64,000 nt of DNA from Shewanella sp. MBTL60-007 (GTDB taxonomy: Bacteria > Pseudomonadota > Gammaproteobacteria > Enterobacterales > Shewanellaceae). The notes beneath the pieces were generated by a model. That model was given only the letters and a program-made list of their open reading frames with translations, had not been told where the DNA came from and made no database searches. The stretch lies in the NCBI RefSeq assembly GCF_019654915.1, contig NZ_BPET01000025.1, forward strand, positions 1-64,000, given 5' to 3'. How positions within the stretch are numbered: the stretch's first letter is position 1; every line of letters begins with the position of its first letter. A program made the translations under genes and the position numbers. This document shows positions 11,167-22,113 of the stretch, piece by piece.

Positions 11167-12147
11167 CTAATTCTTTGCTGCCAAATCAATGGCTTTATTT
11201 AATGCGCAGACGAAACTGCCGATATCGGCAGTGCCTGTGCCTGCAAGCTCTAAGGCCGTACCATGGTCGACCGAGGTTCTTATATAGGGTAATCCTAGAG
11301 TGATGTTGACTGAACTGCCAAACCCTCTAGATTTTAGTACTGGAAGTCCTTGATCGTGGTACATGGCGAGTACGACGTCAGCATCTTCTAGGTATTTAGG
11401 TTGGAACAGAGTATCGGCTGGTAGTGGGCCGATGATATCCATATCGAGTTCTCTCAGCTCATTGAGTGCTGGGATGATGGTATCGATCTCCTCTGTGCCT
11501 AAATGGCCATCTTCCCCTGCGTGAGGGTTTAGACCGCACACATAGATCCGTGGTGACTCGATAGCAAACTTTTCGACTAAATCCTTGTGTAAGATTTTGA
11601 CGATTTGATGCAGGCGATCACGGGTAATGGCTTTTGATACGTAAGCTAATGGGATATGTGTCGTAACAAGCGCCACTTGTAAACCAGGGGCTGCAAGCAT
11701 CATCACCACATCTTGGCAATTAGCCTGATTGGCGAAAAACTCGGTGTGACCGCTAAAAGGAATACCAGCTTGGTTGATAATGCCTTTATGAACCGGGCCT
11801 GTTACCACAGCATCAAATTCGCCAATCATGTTTTTCTCGCCGGCAAATCTTAATGTGTCAACGACATAGGCACTGTTGGTTTCATTTAACTGTCCACAAA
11901 CCGCTTCAGCTTCCAGAGTAAACGGCACAATCGTGAGTGTGCCTGCTTCTTGAGCCTTAGGTGGCTGGTTTGGTTGATACGGACGCAGCTGAATAGTGAG
12001 GCCCAGCTTTTTGGCGCGAGACAGTAACAGTTCTGGATCAGCACAAACAACTAGCTCAGCAGGCCAAGCCTGCTGAGCTAGTTGTATCACTAAATCTGGG
12101 CCGACACCCGCCGGCTCGCCCGGCGTGATGGCAATGCGTTTAGTCAC
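11167..12147 (-). CDS. pdxA: 4-hydroxythreonine-4-phosphate dehydrogenase
   Basis: NAD-dependent oxidation and decarboxylation of 4-phosphohydroxythreonine in pyridoxal phosphate synthesis. It is 326 residues from a GTG start at 12147 ([14 protein letters not shown]), which has GAGG upstream and follows the surA stop by seven bases. A longer frame to 12213 lies inside surA and is unlikely to be translated. Signature residues are [11 protein letters not shown] at the N-terminus, GHTEFFA near residue 135, the metal-binding NPHAGEDG near 205, and the [11 protein letters not shown] motif near 265. Confidence 0.94.
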   Translation of the reverse strand: MTKRIAITPGEPAGVGPDLVIQLAQQAWPAELVVCADPELLLSRAKKLGLTIQLRPYQPNQPPKAQEAGTLTIVPFTLEAEAVCGQLNETNSAYVVDTLRFAGEKNMIGEFDAVVTGPVHKGIINQAGIPFSGHTEFFANQANCQDVVMMLAAPGLQVALVTTHIPLAYVSKAITRDRLHQIVKILHKDLVEKFAIESPRIYVCGLNPHAGEDGHLGTEEIDTIIPALNELRELDMDIIGPLPADTLFQPKYLEDADVVLAMYHDQGLPVLKSRGFGSSVNITLGLPYIRTSVDHGTALELAGTGTADIGSFVCALNKAIDLAAKN

Positions 12148-12154
12148 AATAGTA

Positions 12155-13459
12155 TTAACCTCGGTTCGTTTCTGGCTCGAAAATATCGATAAATGCTTCA
12201 GCGCGCATCTCATCTAACCAGTTTTGTAACTCTTCATTAAACTTACGACGATAGATCAGCTGGTGAGCTCGATTGGTATTAAACTTATCGGTCGCGTCTG
12301 TTGTGCGTTTCTCTTCTAATTGAACGATATGCCAGCCGTGAGTTGAACGGAAAGGCTCACTATACTCACCGACTTTAAGGCTATTGAGCTCTTGCGCAAA
12401 AGCAGGAACATAAATATTTGGATCTGCCCAACCGAGCTCGCCGCCTTTAGCTGCTGAACCTGGATCTTCAGAGTATTGACGGGCTAAGTCTTCAAACTTA
12501 GCTTCTCCAGATTTAACTTGAGCAAGGAATCTGTCCATCATGCTCTTAGCACGCTCTTCAGAAAGAATTGGCGATGGCTTAAGCAGAATGTGACGGGATT
12601 TAACCTCTTCCACTTCTTTCGTCTGTAGTCCACGGGCATCCATAATCTTGATGATATGGAAGCCTGACGCGCTCTTAATTGGTCCTATGATATCACCAGT
12701 TTTAGCATCGCCGACTACTTCTGCGAATAAAGTGGGCATTTCGTTGATGTTCATATAGTCCCAAATACCACCTTCAAGTGCTTTAGGGCCAGAAGATGCT
12801 GCAATTGCGATGCTTCTGAAGTCATCTCCGTCTTTTAGTCGTTTCATTACCGCCGAAGCTCTTTTGCTTGCAGCATCAAGCTGTTGGCTATTGGCCTCGC
12901 TTGGTACGTCAATTAGGATGTGACCAATCTGGAACTCAACATCCTTAAGCCCTTGTTCATTAATAAGCTTAACGAGGTTATTGATCTCTTGTGTCGACAC
13001 TTGAATACGACGCTGAACCTGAATACGTTGGATTTCACCTAGGGTGATCTCTTCGCGAAGCTGTTCACGGTATTGAGCAAAGGTGGTGCCATCTTTCTCG
13101 ATTTCCGTCTTCATTTGCTCGACAGTCATCTTCTGCTCTTTAGCGATGTTTTCGATAGTTTGGTCTAGTTGTAAGTCACCAATATGTAGACCGATTCTAT
13201 CTGCCATCTGTAGCTGTAGGCGGGTTAAGATCAAACGCTCAATCACCTGAGTGCGCAGCGCAGTATCTGAGGGCAACTTTTGCCCCGCATTGGCTGCGTT
13301 AGCCTTAATGGTCTTAACCATTCCCGCAACTTCGCTTTCTAAAATGATCCCTTCGTTTATCTGCACGGTTACGCGATCGAGTGGTACTGGCGCAGCTTGA
13401 ATTGTCTGGCTCATTGCCAATGTAAAAAGAGCAAAAATCAATTGGTTACAGCGTTTCAT
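12155..13459 (-). CDS. surA: periplasmic chaperone and peptidyl-prolyl isomerase SurA
   Basis: Chaperone for outer-membrane proteins, including LptD encoded just upstream. It has a signal peptide (residues 1-22, ending in IQAAPVP), an N-terminal chaperone domain, two parvulin domains (about 170-270 and 280-380; the second has [10 protein letters not shown] and GGELGWADP), and a short C-terminal helix. The length of 434 residues matches E. coli (428). It lies 127 bases downstream of lptD in the same direction. No irregularities are seen. Confidence 0.96.
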   Translation of the reverse strand: MKRCNQLIFALFTLAMSQTIQAAPVPLDRVTVQINEGIILESEVAGMVKTIKANAANAGQKLPSDTALRTQVIERLILTRLQLQMADRIGLHIGDLQLDQTIENIAKEQKMTVEQMKTEIEKDGTTFAQYREQLREEITLGEIQRIQVQRRIQVSTQEINNLVKLINEQGLKDVEFQIGHILIDVPSEANSQQLDAASKRASAVMKRLKDGDDFRSIAIAASSGPKALEGGIWDYMNINEMPTLFAEVVGDAKTGDIIGPIKSASGFHIIKIMDARGLQTKEVEEVKSRHILLKPSPILSEERAKSMMDRFLAQVKSGEAKFEDLARQYSEDPGSAAKGGELGWADPNIYVPAFAQELNSLKVGEYSEPFRSTHGWHIVQLEEKRTTDATDKFNTNRAHQLIYRRKFNEELQNWLDEMRAEAFIDIFEPETNRG

Positions 13460-13586
13460 CCACTAAAGTCCTTGGCATTTATTGAGTGTCATCTGCGGCA
13501 CTTGCATACCGCATTAATGATTCTATAGTCCTGCTTTGACTGCATGTCGTCAGCTAGGTTCAGCATTTCTTTACGTTATTTGTTTG

Positions 13587-15911
13587 CTAATTCTTCAAAT
13601 AAAGCGGCTTACGGTAGTTAAATAGACCGTCATTGAGCATATCTGACACCCCTAATGGGCCTGAACCACCGAGTCCTTTGATGATAAAGTTTAGGTAGAT
13701 CCCGCTTTCAAATAGCTCTCGAGTATCCTGTACTGGATTATCTTCGTCAATATAATTGGTCTTAATGCGGTAATGATAACTCAAACGCACCGCCCAACAA
13801 CACGATTCATATTGAAAACCTGTATAGGTCTCTACCGCTCGGCTTTCATTGAGGTCGTAATACCAGTTACCCACTAAATATAAGTTGTCATTAATTGGCC
13901 AAGCACCACGAAAACCTAACTGCTTAATGTCCACCGACTCATTGGTGTTAGTGTTGAGCAGATCGGGTACATAGCGATAGCTCGCCTGTAGCAGCTTATT
14001 GGTACCTGGACGATAGTCGACAGTTACCTCACTCTTCTTATTTTCGCTCTCTTTAGCGTCATATTGAATCGAGCCGCTTAAGAACCAGTCTGAATACAGT
14101 TGAGTTGTTAATTCCGCTGCGATGGCAGAGTTGGAGGTGTTCTCCTGCACAAAGGTGTCGCTGGTGCCATTAACATCATGGATACCGACACGGCTATCCT
14201 CTATATAGATAATTTGACCAAGACTGAACTTAAATACTTCACGGTTTTGTTCGTTAAAGAGTCTGGTGGTCAAACCTAAGGTAAACTGATTGGCATCGGC
14301 AATACGATCTAGACCCGAGAAGCGACGATCTCTAAATAGACCATTATAATCCTCTTGCAATAGAGCGGTATCGTAGATGCCGATATCAGATTGATCCTCA
14401 TAACCTACATACAGGTATTGGAATTGAGGCTCAAGTGTTTGACGATAGTTGGTATCGAAATAGTCTGTGAAGCGCTCGAAGTTAATCTGACCATGGAGTC
14501 GTACCTGAGGCAGGGTACGATTGACGCGTTCGGCAAGATCTGTTTCCGCTAGGTTAGAGTTGTCATCTTGCCAATAGTTAGTTTGGAGAAGCTTGACTTC
14601 ACTGGTGAAAGAACCCGCTGGGCCATGTATTGGATAAGAGATGCTTGGCTCAAGATGCACACGAGTCGCCGTAGAGTACTCACTATCTTGATGCTCGAAG
14701 TTTGTCGCTTCACTGTATAGATTGAAGTCTAAACCGTGCCAATAACTTGGAGCGCGGTAGTTAAAGGTAAACTGCGGCATGACCTGATAAGGTTTTTCCT
14801 CTTCACCAAGCACCTTAATATCTTGCGCACGAGCACTGAAATCCCAATTTTCTTCAAAGTAGGCGATCTCACCAATACGAGTTAATTGGTTGTCAGTCGC
14901 TCTCTGCACATCGGAGTTCAAGTCGTTAAAGTAGTTGTTATCCGATACATCGGTATAGTTCGCCAGTACGCGCCAGTTTTTATTGATGGCACCACTGTGC
15001 TCCCAGTGATACAGGTATCTGTCTGGGCTATTGACCAGCTTGTCATCGTCGGCAAGGTACTCAAAGTTCAGCTGCCCCTGTTGCTTCTCTCCGGCCAAGT
15101 ATCGGAATTCGGTTTTGGTGTATAGACCTCGCGCCGACATATAGTTGGGGGTGAAGGTTAAGTCATATTCTGGTGCGATATTCCAATAATAAGGGGTCGC
15201 AACCTCCACGCCATTGGTGGTACTGGTACTAAATGTTGGAAAAAGGAAGCCAGATTTACGCTTATCCGAGACAGGGATGGTCATATAGGGCACATACATC
15301 ACAGGCACGCCCGCTATTTTAATCTTAGCGTCCCAAATCTCTCCCCACTCTTCGGTACTATCAATCTTGATGCGGTCAGCTTCAAGCAACCAATCTGGAT
15401 CTTTACCTGGACAGGTGGTGAAGTTAGTGCCCGATAGCAGCAGGTTATTCTCTTTGGTGATTTCGAGTCTGTCTGCATCACCATGGATCTGTTGTCCAGT
15501 GAGCCAGTACTGAGCGCCACTTAAGACAGCACTGTTACTACGCATCTTAGCAACTAAGGAGTCGGCGGTAACCGTGAATATCTCGTCTTGGAAGACTAAG
15601 TTACCATTGGCTTGAAGCTCTTCCGCTTCCTGGTTGAGAATTGCCTCATCGGCGGCGATGTTACGCCCACCTTGACTGAAGTTAACTTCGCCACTGAAGG
15701 TTGCTTGTTTGCCCATCTGCGCCGAAGAACGATCGGAGCTAATATAGATCCGTGCTAAATCCTCTGCACTATTACCTTCGTAGAGTGGTACATAGGGCTT
15801 TACTGGAGGCTCAACAATACACTGTGAGCTTGTTTCGGCAACAGTTTCGGTTTCGTCTGCTAAGACTAATTGGGGAAGCAGGCACAAGGCCAAAAAATAA
15901 CGGATCTGCAT
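13587..15911 (-). CDS. lptD: LPS-assembly outer-membrane protein LptD
   Basis: Outer-membrane beta-barrel that inserts lipopolysaccharide into the outer leaflet with LptE. It has a signal peptide (about residues 1-18), an OstA-like jellyroll domain (about 50-180) and a large barrel. The four cysteines of the two interlinked disulphides are present: C31, C167 and the adjacent pair C704-C705, matching the E. coli arrangement (31, 173, 724, 725). The length is 774 residues. It is divergent from amgK across about 160 bases and followed by surA, its own folding chaperone. Confidence 0.96.
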   Translation of the reverse strand: MQIRYFLALCLLPQLVLADETETVAETSSQCIVEPPVKPYVPLYEGNSAEDLARIYISSDRSSAQMGKQATFSGEVNFSQGGRNIAADEAILNQEAEELQANGNLVFQDEIFTVTADSLVAKMRSNSAVLSGAQYWLTGQQIHGDADRLEITKENNLLLSGTNFTTCPGKDPDWLLEADRIKIDSTEEWGEIWDAKIKIAGVPVMYVPYMTIPVSDKRKSGFLFPTFSTSTTNGVEVATPYYWNIAPEYDLTFTPNYMSARGLYTKTEFRYLAGEKQQGQLNFEYLADDDKLVNSPDRYLYHWEHSGAINKNWRVLANYTDVSDNNYFNDLNSDVQRATDNQLTRIGEIAYFEENWDFSARAQDIKVLGEEEKPYQVMPQFTFNYRAPSYWHGLDFNLYSEATNFEHQDSEYSTATRVHLEPSISYPIHGPAGSFTSEVKLLQTNYWQDDNSNLAETDLAERVNRTLPQVRLHGQINFERFTDYFDTNYRQTLEPQFQYLYVGYEDQSDIGIYDTALLQEDYNGLFRDRRFSGLDRIADANQFTLGLTTRLFNEQNREVFKFSLGQIIYIEDSRVGIHDVNGTSDTFVQENTSNSAIAAELTTQLYSDWFLSGSIQYDAKESENKKSEVTVDYRPGTNKLLQASYRYVPDLLNTNTNESVDIKQLGFRGAWPINDNLYLVGNWYYDLNESRAVETYTGFQYESCCWAVRLSYHYRIKTNYIDEDNPVQDTRELFESGIYLNFIIKGLGGSGPLGVSDMLNDGLFNYRKPLYLKN

Positions 15912-16030
15912 CTTAGGTCAATTAATTATGATTTCTTAGTCTGGACGGTGAAGAGGAGGAAGTTGACCCTTTCCTGGGCAACTCAGCCAAATAATTTTTT
16001 TCAAGTGCTTAGCTGTTTCCATTTTGTCGT

Positions 16031-16036
16031 TATAAT
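16031..16036 (+). promoter_or_regulatory. -10 element candidate for amgK-murU-djlA
   Basis: Perfect TATAAT 35 bases before the TTG start chosen for amgK. No strong -35 box is visible at 16-18 bases. Its place argues against any amgK start upstream of about 16043. Confidence 0.45.
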
Positions 16037-16070
16037 AAAGCAATTTCTTCTTAAGAGCCATGAGGTGCCC

Positions 16071-17087
16071 TTGTCAGATCCTAGATTTCTTCAGTTAAAT
16101 GCATGGCTAAACCAGTATTTTAATGGAAATGTATCTCCACAGCTAATATCTGGCGATGCAAGTTTCAGACGCTACTTTAGAGTTACGGTGAATAATCTGT
16201 CTTATATTGTAGTCGACTCTCCGCCTAACCTTATCGATATTAGCCCCTTTATTCAATTAGCTGATAGTTATTCGAAGCAGGGGATAGCCGTTCCGCAAGT
16301 GATCGCCAGTGATAAAAACCAAGGCCTTATGCTACTGAGCGACCTCGGTGATGTACAGCTGCTATCTGTACTCAATAAAGCGACTTTACAGCGGTATTAT
16401 TCTCAAGCATTGCTGTTACTCAAAGACATTGCAAAAGTGACTCACACTCAAGCTGGAGAATTACCTCAGTATGACGCTGAGTTTGTGATACGGGAACTCA
16501 ACATCTTTACCGAGTGGTTAGCAGTGCATCATCTTGAGTTAGCGCCAGAGTTAGTGCTAAGCCATACGGAAGCACCGTTTAAAGTATTAGTTGATAATGC
16601 CTTAGCGCAGCCACAAGTTGGTATGCATCGTGATTACCATAGCCGCAATATCATGCTACAAAATGAGCAGCTTAAGGTGATCGATTTTCAAGATGCTGTG
16701 ATAGGTCCTGTGACCTATGATGCGGTTTCACTTTTGCGAGACTGCTACATTCGTTGGCCTGATGATGAGGTAGAGGTCTTAATGCATCAGCACTATAACC
16801 AGTGCTTAGAGGCTAAACAGATAGACTCAAGTGTGAGCTTTGAGCAATATCAGCGCTGGTTCGACTTGATGGGTATTCAGAGACATATAAAAGCGGCGGG
16901 TATATTTGCTCGGCTTAATTATCGTGATGGTAAACCAGCCTATATGGCAGACATTCCGCTGACGCTCGAGTATATCCGTGATATTGCTGGCCGTTATAGC
17001 GAGCTGCAGCCCTTGAGTCAGTGGATAGCAGAGGTGATTATTCCGGCGGTGAAGGTTAAAGGTGATCTTAACAGTGAAGGGTTATAA
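16071..17087 (+). CDS. amgK: N-acetylmuramate/N-acetylglucosamine kinase AmgK-like
   Basis: Aminoglycoside-phosphotransferase fold kinase that phosphorylates the anomeric carbon of MurNAc and GlcNAc in cell-wall recycling. The 338 residues carry the kinase loop HRDYHSRN (about 186) and the metal motif IDFQDA (about 204). The open frame runs back to 15870 inside lptD. I chose the TTG at 16071 because GAGG lies five bases before it, a TATAAT box lies just upstream, and the product then has family length (Pseudomonas AmgK is about 340). The murU gene begins on the next base. Confidence 0.88.
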   Translation: MSDPRFLQLNAWLNQYFNGNVSPQLISGDASFRRYFRVTVNNLSYIVVDSPPNLIDISPFIQLADSYSKQGIAVPQVIASDKNQGLMLLSDLGDVQLLSVLNKATLQRYYSQALLLLKDIAKVTHTQAGELPQYDAEFVIRELNIFTEWLAVHHLELAPELVLSHTEAPFKVLVDNALAQPQVGMHRDYHSRNIMLQNEQLKVIDFQDAVIGPVTYDAVSLLRDCYIRWPDDEVEVLMHQHYNQCLEAKQIDSSVSFEQYQRWFDLMGIQRHIKAAGIFARLNYRDGKPAYMADIPLTLEYIRDIAGRYSELQPLSQWIAEVIIPAVKVKGDLNSEGL

Positions 17088-17755
<668 letters not shown>

Positions 17756-17756
<1 letters not shown>

Positions 17757-18535
17757 TGCGTATTTGGGGTAAGGTTTTCGGCTTCATCATTGGGTTTATG
17801 TTTGGTCGTTTAGCCGGCGCAATACTAGGGCTTTGGCTGGGTCATATGTATGACCGAAAGCAGAGTAAGAAGGCTGGCTTTAGTGGAATTGGTAAGCGCC
17901 AAGCGCTATTTTTTAATACCACCTTTGCGGTGATGGGCCATGTGGCTAAAGCATCGGGGCAAGTGACCCAAAACGATATTCGTATGGCGACTTCGCTGAT
18001 GGATCAGCTTAAGTTAAGTGGACAGGCAAGAGCCGATGCGCAGGCAGCGTTTAGAGAGGGTAAAGAGGCTGACTTTGATATCTATGCCTGCTTAAAAACC
18101 TTTAGGCTGATCTCCATGGGCCGTAAAGAGCTGCTGCAGATGTTTTTGGAGATCCAAATTCAAACGGCGCTTGTCGATGCTGAGTTAGATCAAAAAGAAC
18201 TTTCAATTCTGGCTATCATCGCCAAAGAACTTGGCTTTAGCCAAAAGCAGCTAGATGACTTACTTGCACGTTGGCAGGCTGAATTTAATTTTCACCGCAA
18301 TGGCGGCAAGGATCAGCAGACCTCGGTTGAAGACGCCTATAAGCTGCTAGGCGTGTCTGAGTCGATGTCTGATCAGGATATCAAGCGAGCTTATCGAAAG
18401 CTGATGAATGAACATCACCCCGATAAGTTAGTTGCTAAGGGCTTGCCTGCTGAAATGATGGAAATCGCCAAATCAAAAGCGCAAGATATTCAAGCCGCTT
18501 ATGATAGGGTAAAGAGTGATAGAGGCATGCGTTAA
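17756..18535 (+). CDS. djlA: DnaJ-like membrane co-chaperone DjlA
   Basis: Inner-membrane type III J protein that stimulates DnaK. It has a short N-terminal membrane segment (residues 7-28, with Gly-rich FIIGFMFGRLAGAILG), a TerB-like helical domain (about 55-180) and a C-terminal J domain (about 195-259) with an intact HPD in NEHHPDKL. Length is 259 residues (E. coli 271). Its ATG overlaps the murU stop as TAATG. The location next to lptD is the same as in E. coli, where djlA also lies next to lptD. Confidence 0.93.
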
Positions 18536-18569
18536 TAACATATCAACGATAAGGCTATAGGGACATACT

Positions 18570-19181
18570 ATGAAAAGGTGCTTAGCAGTATTACTGGGTT
18601 CATTTTGTACTTTACCAGCGATGGCAGAAGTTTATGTTGCGCCGTTCGGGGGGTATAGCTTCGGTGCGAGCGAGTTTGATATCTCGAGTACTGAGACTGA
18701 AGATAAAGGACAGGTCAAAGTAGCCGAATCGCAAAATTATGGCGTAATGCTTGGATTTACCACAAAAGATCCCGGTAATGTTTATCTACTTTATAGCCAT
18801 CAGGGGACGGATTTAAAAACGGGCGATAATTTCAGCCCTAAAGTCATCACCTCGATGGATGTGGATTACTTTCACGTGGGGGGGAGTCTCTACTTCCCAA
18901 TGCAAGGTGTGAAGCCTTATGTTACCACTAGCCTAGGTTTAACCAATATGCGCCCAGGCGGAGCATACTCTAATGAGACGCGCTTCTCTGTGGCAATTGG
19001 TGGTGGTATTGAGTATCAGGCCACCGAGACATTTTCACTGTTTGCCGAAGTGAAGGGCTATGCCACCTTTATCAATGCTGATAATTCCTTGTTCTGTGGT
19101 AATGATGGCTGCCTGTGGAATATTCAGTCAGACATTATGTGGCAGGGGCAAGCCAATATTGGTGCCAGCTTGAAGTTTTAA
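18570..19181 (+). CDS. outer-membrane beta-barrel protein
   Basis: A 203-residue protein with a signal peptide (residues 1-19, cut after AMA). The mature protein has alternating hydrophobic strands that suggest an eight-stranded OmpA/OmpW-like barrel (for example VAPFGGYSFGASEFDIS and YFHVGGSLYFPM), and it ends in LKF, a typical terminal aromatic barrel signature. Two cysteines near the C-terminus (FCGNDGC) lie in a putative external loop and may pair. It is 34 bases after djlA and 11 bases before the next gene. The substrate or role is unknown. Confidence 0.75.
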   Translation: MKRCLAVLLGSFCTLPAMAEVYVAPFGGYSFGASEFDISSTETEDKGQVKVAESQNYGVMLGFTTKDPGNVYLLYSHQGTDLKTGDNFSPKVITSMDVDYFHVGGSLYFPMQGVKPYVTTSLGLTNMRPGGAYSNETRFSVAIGGGIEYQATETFSLFAEVKGYATFINADNSLFCGNDGCLWNIQSDIMWQGQANIGASLKF

Positions 19182-19192
19182 AAGGCCGTTTT

Positions 19193-20146
19193 ATGAAAAT
19201 TGTGGTACTCGATGGATATACGCTAAATCCTGGCGATCTAGATTGGCAAGCGTTAGAGGCATTTGGAGAGTTAAACGTTTATGAGCGCAGCGCTCCGGAA
19301 GAGATATTAGCTCGCAGTCAGGATGCAGAGATTATTTTTACCAATAAGACTTTGCTAGATGCAGGGATATTAAAGCAACTGCCTCAGCTTAAATATATCG
19401 GTATCCTCGCCACAGGAATCAACGTCGTGGACCTTAATGCCGCGAAAGAGTTAGATGTCGTGGTAACTAATGTACCGGGTTATGGTCCCGATGCGGTTGC
19501 ACAAATGGTCTTTGCCCATATCCTTCATGCCACGCAGCAGGTAGCCATACATTCCGAGGCGGTGAAGCGCGGAGTCTGGAGCGAGTCGCAGGATTTCTGT
19601 TTTACCCTTGCGCCTTTGCAATCACTAAAAGGTAAGTACTTAGGCTTAATTGGTTTTGGCGATATCGGTAAAGTGGTCGCACAAATTGGTCAAGCTTTTG
19701 GAATGAACGTACTGGTAAATACCCGTAACCCTAAAATAGATCTACCTCAAGGCTGCTGTTGGGTAGAGCGAGAGTTGTTATTTGCTCAAGCAGATATTAT
19801 TTCGCTGCACTGCCCATTAACCCCAGATACCGATAAATTGATCGATGGGGTTGTGCTTGAGAAGATGAAACCCTCAGCAATCTTGATAAACACCGCCCGT
19901 GGAGGGCTTATAGATGAGCAAGCCTTAGCAAAGGCACTTGAAAGTGGGCAGTTGGCTTTTGCCGGTGTCGATGTGTTATCAACAGAGCCGCCAGCAACGG
20001 ATAACCCTTTACTTAAGGTCAGCAATATCAGCATTTCCCCCCATAATGCTTGGGCGACAATTGAAGCAAGACAGAATCTACTCAATATCGCAGTCGATAA
20101 TCTGTTGCGCTTTACCCAAGGAAAAGTGAGTAATCGAGTTAATTAG
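19193..20146 (+). CDS. D-2-hydroxyacid dehydrogenase, glycerate-dehydrogenase type
   Basis: NAD(P)-dependent reductase of 2-oxo acids, closest in feel to HprA-type hydroxypyruvate/glycerate dehydrogenases. The 317 residues have the Rossmann motif IGFGDIGKV (glycines 154, 156, 159), the catalytic arginine in NTARGGLIDE (about 236), the glutamate in the following helix, and the histidine in SPHNAW (about 286). The ATG at 19193 is preferred to the longer frame, which overlaps the barrel gene. The substrate cannot be assigned beyond the family. Confidence 0.88.
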   Translation: MKIVVLDGYTLNPGDLDWQALEAFGELNVYERSAPEEILARSQDAEIIFTNKTLLDAGILKQLPQLKYIGILATGINVVDLNAAKELDVVVTNVPGYGPDAVAQMVFAHILHATQQVAIHSEAVKRGVWSESQDFCFTLAPLQSLKGKYLGLIGFGDIGKVVAQIGQAFGMNVLVNTRNPKIDLPQGCCWVERELLFAQADIISLHCPLTPDTDKLIDGVVLEKMKPSAILINTARGGLIDEQALAKALESGQLAFAGVDVLSTEPPATDNPLLKVSNISISPHNAWATIEARQNLLNIAVDNLLRFTQGKVSNRVN

Positions 20147-20170
20147 CTTTTATACCAAATTAGGTTGGAA

Positions 20171-20220
20171 AAAAAGCCTCAATCAAGGCTAAATCTGTTT
20201 AGCAAAAGTTTGAGGCTTTT
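20171..20220. terminator. nested hairpin between hydroxyacid dehydrogenase and purT genes
   Basis: Outer stem AAAAAGCCTCAA / TTGAGGCTTTT (20171-20182, 20210-20220) encloses an inner hairpin GCTAAA-TCTG-TTTAGC (20188-20203). The outer arm has A and T runs on both strands, so it can end both converging transcripts. Confidence 0.75.
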
Positions 20221-20235
20221 AATTGGTAAGTTGAT

Positions 20236-21411
20236 TTATAAGATGACGTTAACCTTGTTAGCGGCGTTTAAGGCTTTCGCTACCGCTTTGTCGATATTTG
20301 TATCTCTTGCTAGTGCCACACCTAGACGCCTCTTGCCATCGATTTCAGGCTTGGCAAATAGCCGCAGTTGAGTATTTGCTTCAACTAATGCTTCAGCAAC
20401 TCCTGAGAACTGAATATTGTTCGAGCAACCTTCGGCTAAGATCACCGCAGATGCACTCGGCCCGTGCTGAGCGATATTACTAATAGGCAGCCCCAAGATC
20501 GCACGCACATGTAGAGCAAACTCGGAAAGATCTTGGCTAATGAGGGTCACCATACCAGTGTCATGGGGGCGAGGTGAGACCTCAGAGAAGTAGACTTCAT
20601 CACCTTTAATGAATAGCTCTACGCCAAATAGGCCGTAACCACCAAGTGCTTCAACGACTTTCTTACCTATAGCTTGTGATTTTGCTAATACGATATCTGA
20701 CATCGCCTGTGGCTGCCAAGATTCGCGGTAGTCGCCATCTTCCTGCCGATGGCCGATGGCGTCACAAAAGTGTACGCCGTTTACCGCACTGATGGTCAGT
20801 AAGGTGATCTCATAGTCGAAGGCGATGAAACCTTCGACGATGACGCGCCCTTTACCCGCACGGCCCCCTTCTTGGGCATACAGCCAAGCAGATTCAATTT
20901 GTTCTTGGCTGCGAATAACACTCTGCCCTTTACCCGAAGAGCTCATTACAGGCTTAACGACGCAAGGTAGCCCTATAGTGGCGACGGCATCGTGGAACTC
21001 CTGCTGGGTATCACAGAAAAAGTAGGGCGACGTAGGAATAGCTAAGGTTTCTGCTGCTAAGCGGCGTATGCCTTCACGATCCATGGTTAATTGCGTGGCT
21101 TTAGCGGTTGGCACTACATTAACGCCTTTGGCCTCCATCTCAACGAGAGTTTGCGTGGCAATGGCTTCGAGTTCAGGAATTACTAAGTCGGGCTTTTCGA
21201 GCTCAATGAGTGACTTAAGTGCATCGGCATCAAGCATGTTAATAACGTGAGAGCGGTGGGCGATTTGCATCGCGGGGGCATTCGGATAGCGGTCGACTCC
21301 GATGACTTCGATACCATAGCGCTGGAGCTCGATTGCTACCTCTTTACCCAGTTCTCCACAGCCAAGCAACATGGCGCGCTTAGCATTTGCAGATAGAGCT
21401 GTACCTATCAT
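20236..21411 (-). CDS. purT: formate-dependent phosphoribosylglycinamide formyltransferase
   Basis: ATP-grasp enzyme that formylates GAR with formate and ATP, the folate-independent version of the third purine step. The 391 residues match E. coli PurT (392). Features seen are [15 protein letters not shown] at the N-terminus, the ATP-grasp [12 protein letters not shown] near residue 155, the acidic [13 protein letters not shown] motif near 265-280, and a C-terminal RRLGVALA segment. It is divergent from yibI across 314 bases; I did not find a good PurR box there. Confidence 0.95.
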   Translation of the reverse strand: MIGTALSANAKRAMLLGCGELGKEVAIELQRYGIEVIGVDRYPNAPAMQIAHRSHVINMLDADALKSLIELEKPDLVIPELEAIATQTLVEMEAKGVNVVPTAKATQLTMDREGIRRLAAETLAIPTSPYFFCDTQQEFHDAVATIGLPCVVKPVMSSSGKGQSVIRSQEQIESAWLYAQEGGRAGKGRVIVEGFIAFDYEITLLTISAVNGVHFCDAIGHRQEDGDYRESWQPQAMSDIVLAKSQAIGKKVVEALGGYGLFGVELFIKGDEVYFSEVSPRPHDTGMVTLISQDLSEFALHVRAILGLPISNIAQHGPSASAVILAEGCSNNIQFSGVAEALVEANTQLRLFAKPEIDGKRRLGVALARDTNIDKAVAKALNAANKVNVIL

Positions 21412-21725
21412 TATGTTTACCTTTTTAGATTGTAGGGAATTGTTATTAGTTGCAGGGCTGATAAGGCTTTCAAGCTTGCAACAGTTTGAAAGCGACTTTT
21501 AGGCTTTCAATTTTTATTTTGGCTTAGTGTAACGTGCAGCCTATTTCTCTAGGTTAGATTTAATGGCAAGTGTGCACAAGATCACTTAGCTTAGCCAAAT
21601 TGATGATCGCTAATATGCGGTTTTTAATCAAAAAAAATGGAACTATCGAATTAATGTTGCCAAGATGCTGCTAGAATGTTTTCAAGGCTCGATTGCCGTA
21701 ATGACGGTTTGATAAGGAGTGCACC
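21412..21725. other. intergenic region between purT and yibI
   Basis: No gene found. It holds a stem-loop GCTTTCAA / TTGAAAGC (21466-21473, 21486-21493) with a third GGCTTTCAA copy at about 21502-21510, and a CRP-like sequence at 21571-21586 nearer yibI. The yibI ribosome binding site AAGGAG is at its right end. Confidence 0.5.
21571..21586 (+). promoter_or_regulatory. degenerate CRP-like site upstream of yibI
   Basis: TGTGC-N6-TCACT matches the CRP pattern TGTGA-N6-TCACA in eight of ten fixed positions. It lies about 140 bases before yibI. Confidence 0.3.
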
Positions 21726-22112
21726 GTGTTTTTAGATTATTTTGCGTTAGGAATTATTTTTTTCGTTGCGATTTTTATCTTCTATGGAGTGATCGCAATC
21801 CATGATATCCCCTATGAGATTGCCAAGAAACGAAACCATCCCCAGCAGGACGCCCTGCATATTGCTGGTTGGGTGAGCCTGTTCACTCTGCATGCTATTT
21901 GGCCATTTTTGTGGATCTGGGCAACCCTTTACCGCGAGGACCGTGGGTGGGGCTTCCAAGAGGTGGTAGAGAAAGAGCAAGTGCTGGAAAGTGAGGTAAA
22001 AGGATTGACTGAAAGCGTTAGAAAACTGGAGCAAAGGTTGGCGCAGATGGAGGCTTCTCAAACCGTGAATCCTCAGACAACTTCTTCTCAAACCAGCAGC
22101 GAGGAGGTGTAA
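21726..22112 (+). CDS. DUF3302 membrane protein, YibI-like
   Basis: A 128-residue inner-membrane protein with two hydrophobic segments (about residues 4-27 and 45-68, the latter WVSLFTLHAIWPFLWIWATLY) and a C-terminal helical tail rich in Glu and Gln. DUF3302 proteins (YibI and YiaW in E. coli) sit next to HlyD-type adaptors, as here. It starts with GTG, with AAGGAG eight bases upstream. Only one base separates it from the next gene. It probably partners the adaptor, but its mechanism is unknown. Confidence 0.8.
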   Translation: MFLDYFALGIIFFVAIFIFYGVIAIHDIPYEIAKKRNHPQQDALHIAGWVSLFTLHAIWPFLWIWATLYREDRGWGFQEVVEKEQVLESEVKGLTESVRKLEQRLAQMEASQTVNPQTTSSQTSSEEV

Positions 22113-22113
22113 C

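Noticed and set aside
15870..16070. 67-codon N-terminal extension of AmgK
   Set aside because: It starts inside lptD on the other strand, lies upstream of the TATAAT box, and has no relation to the kinase fold.
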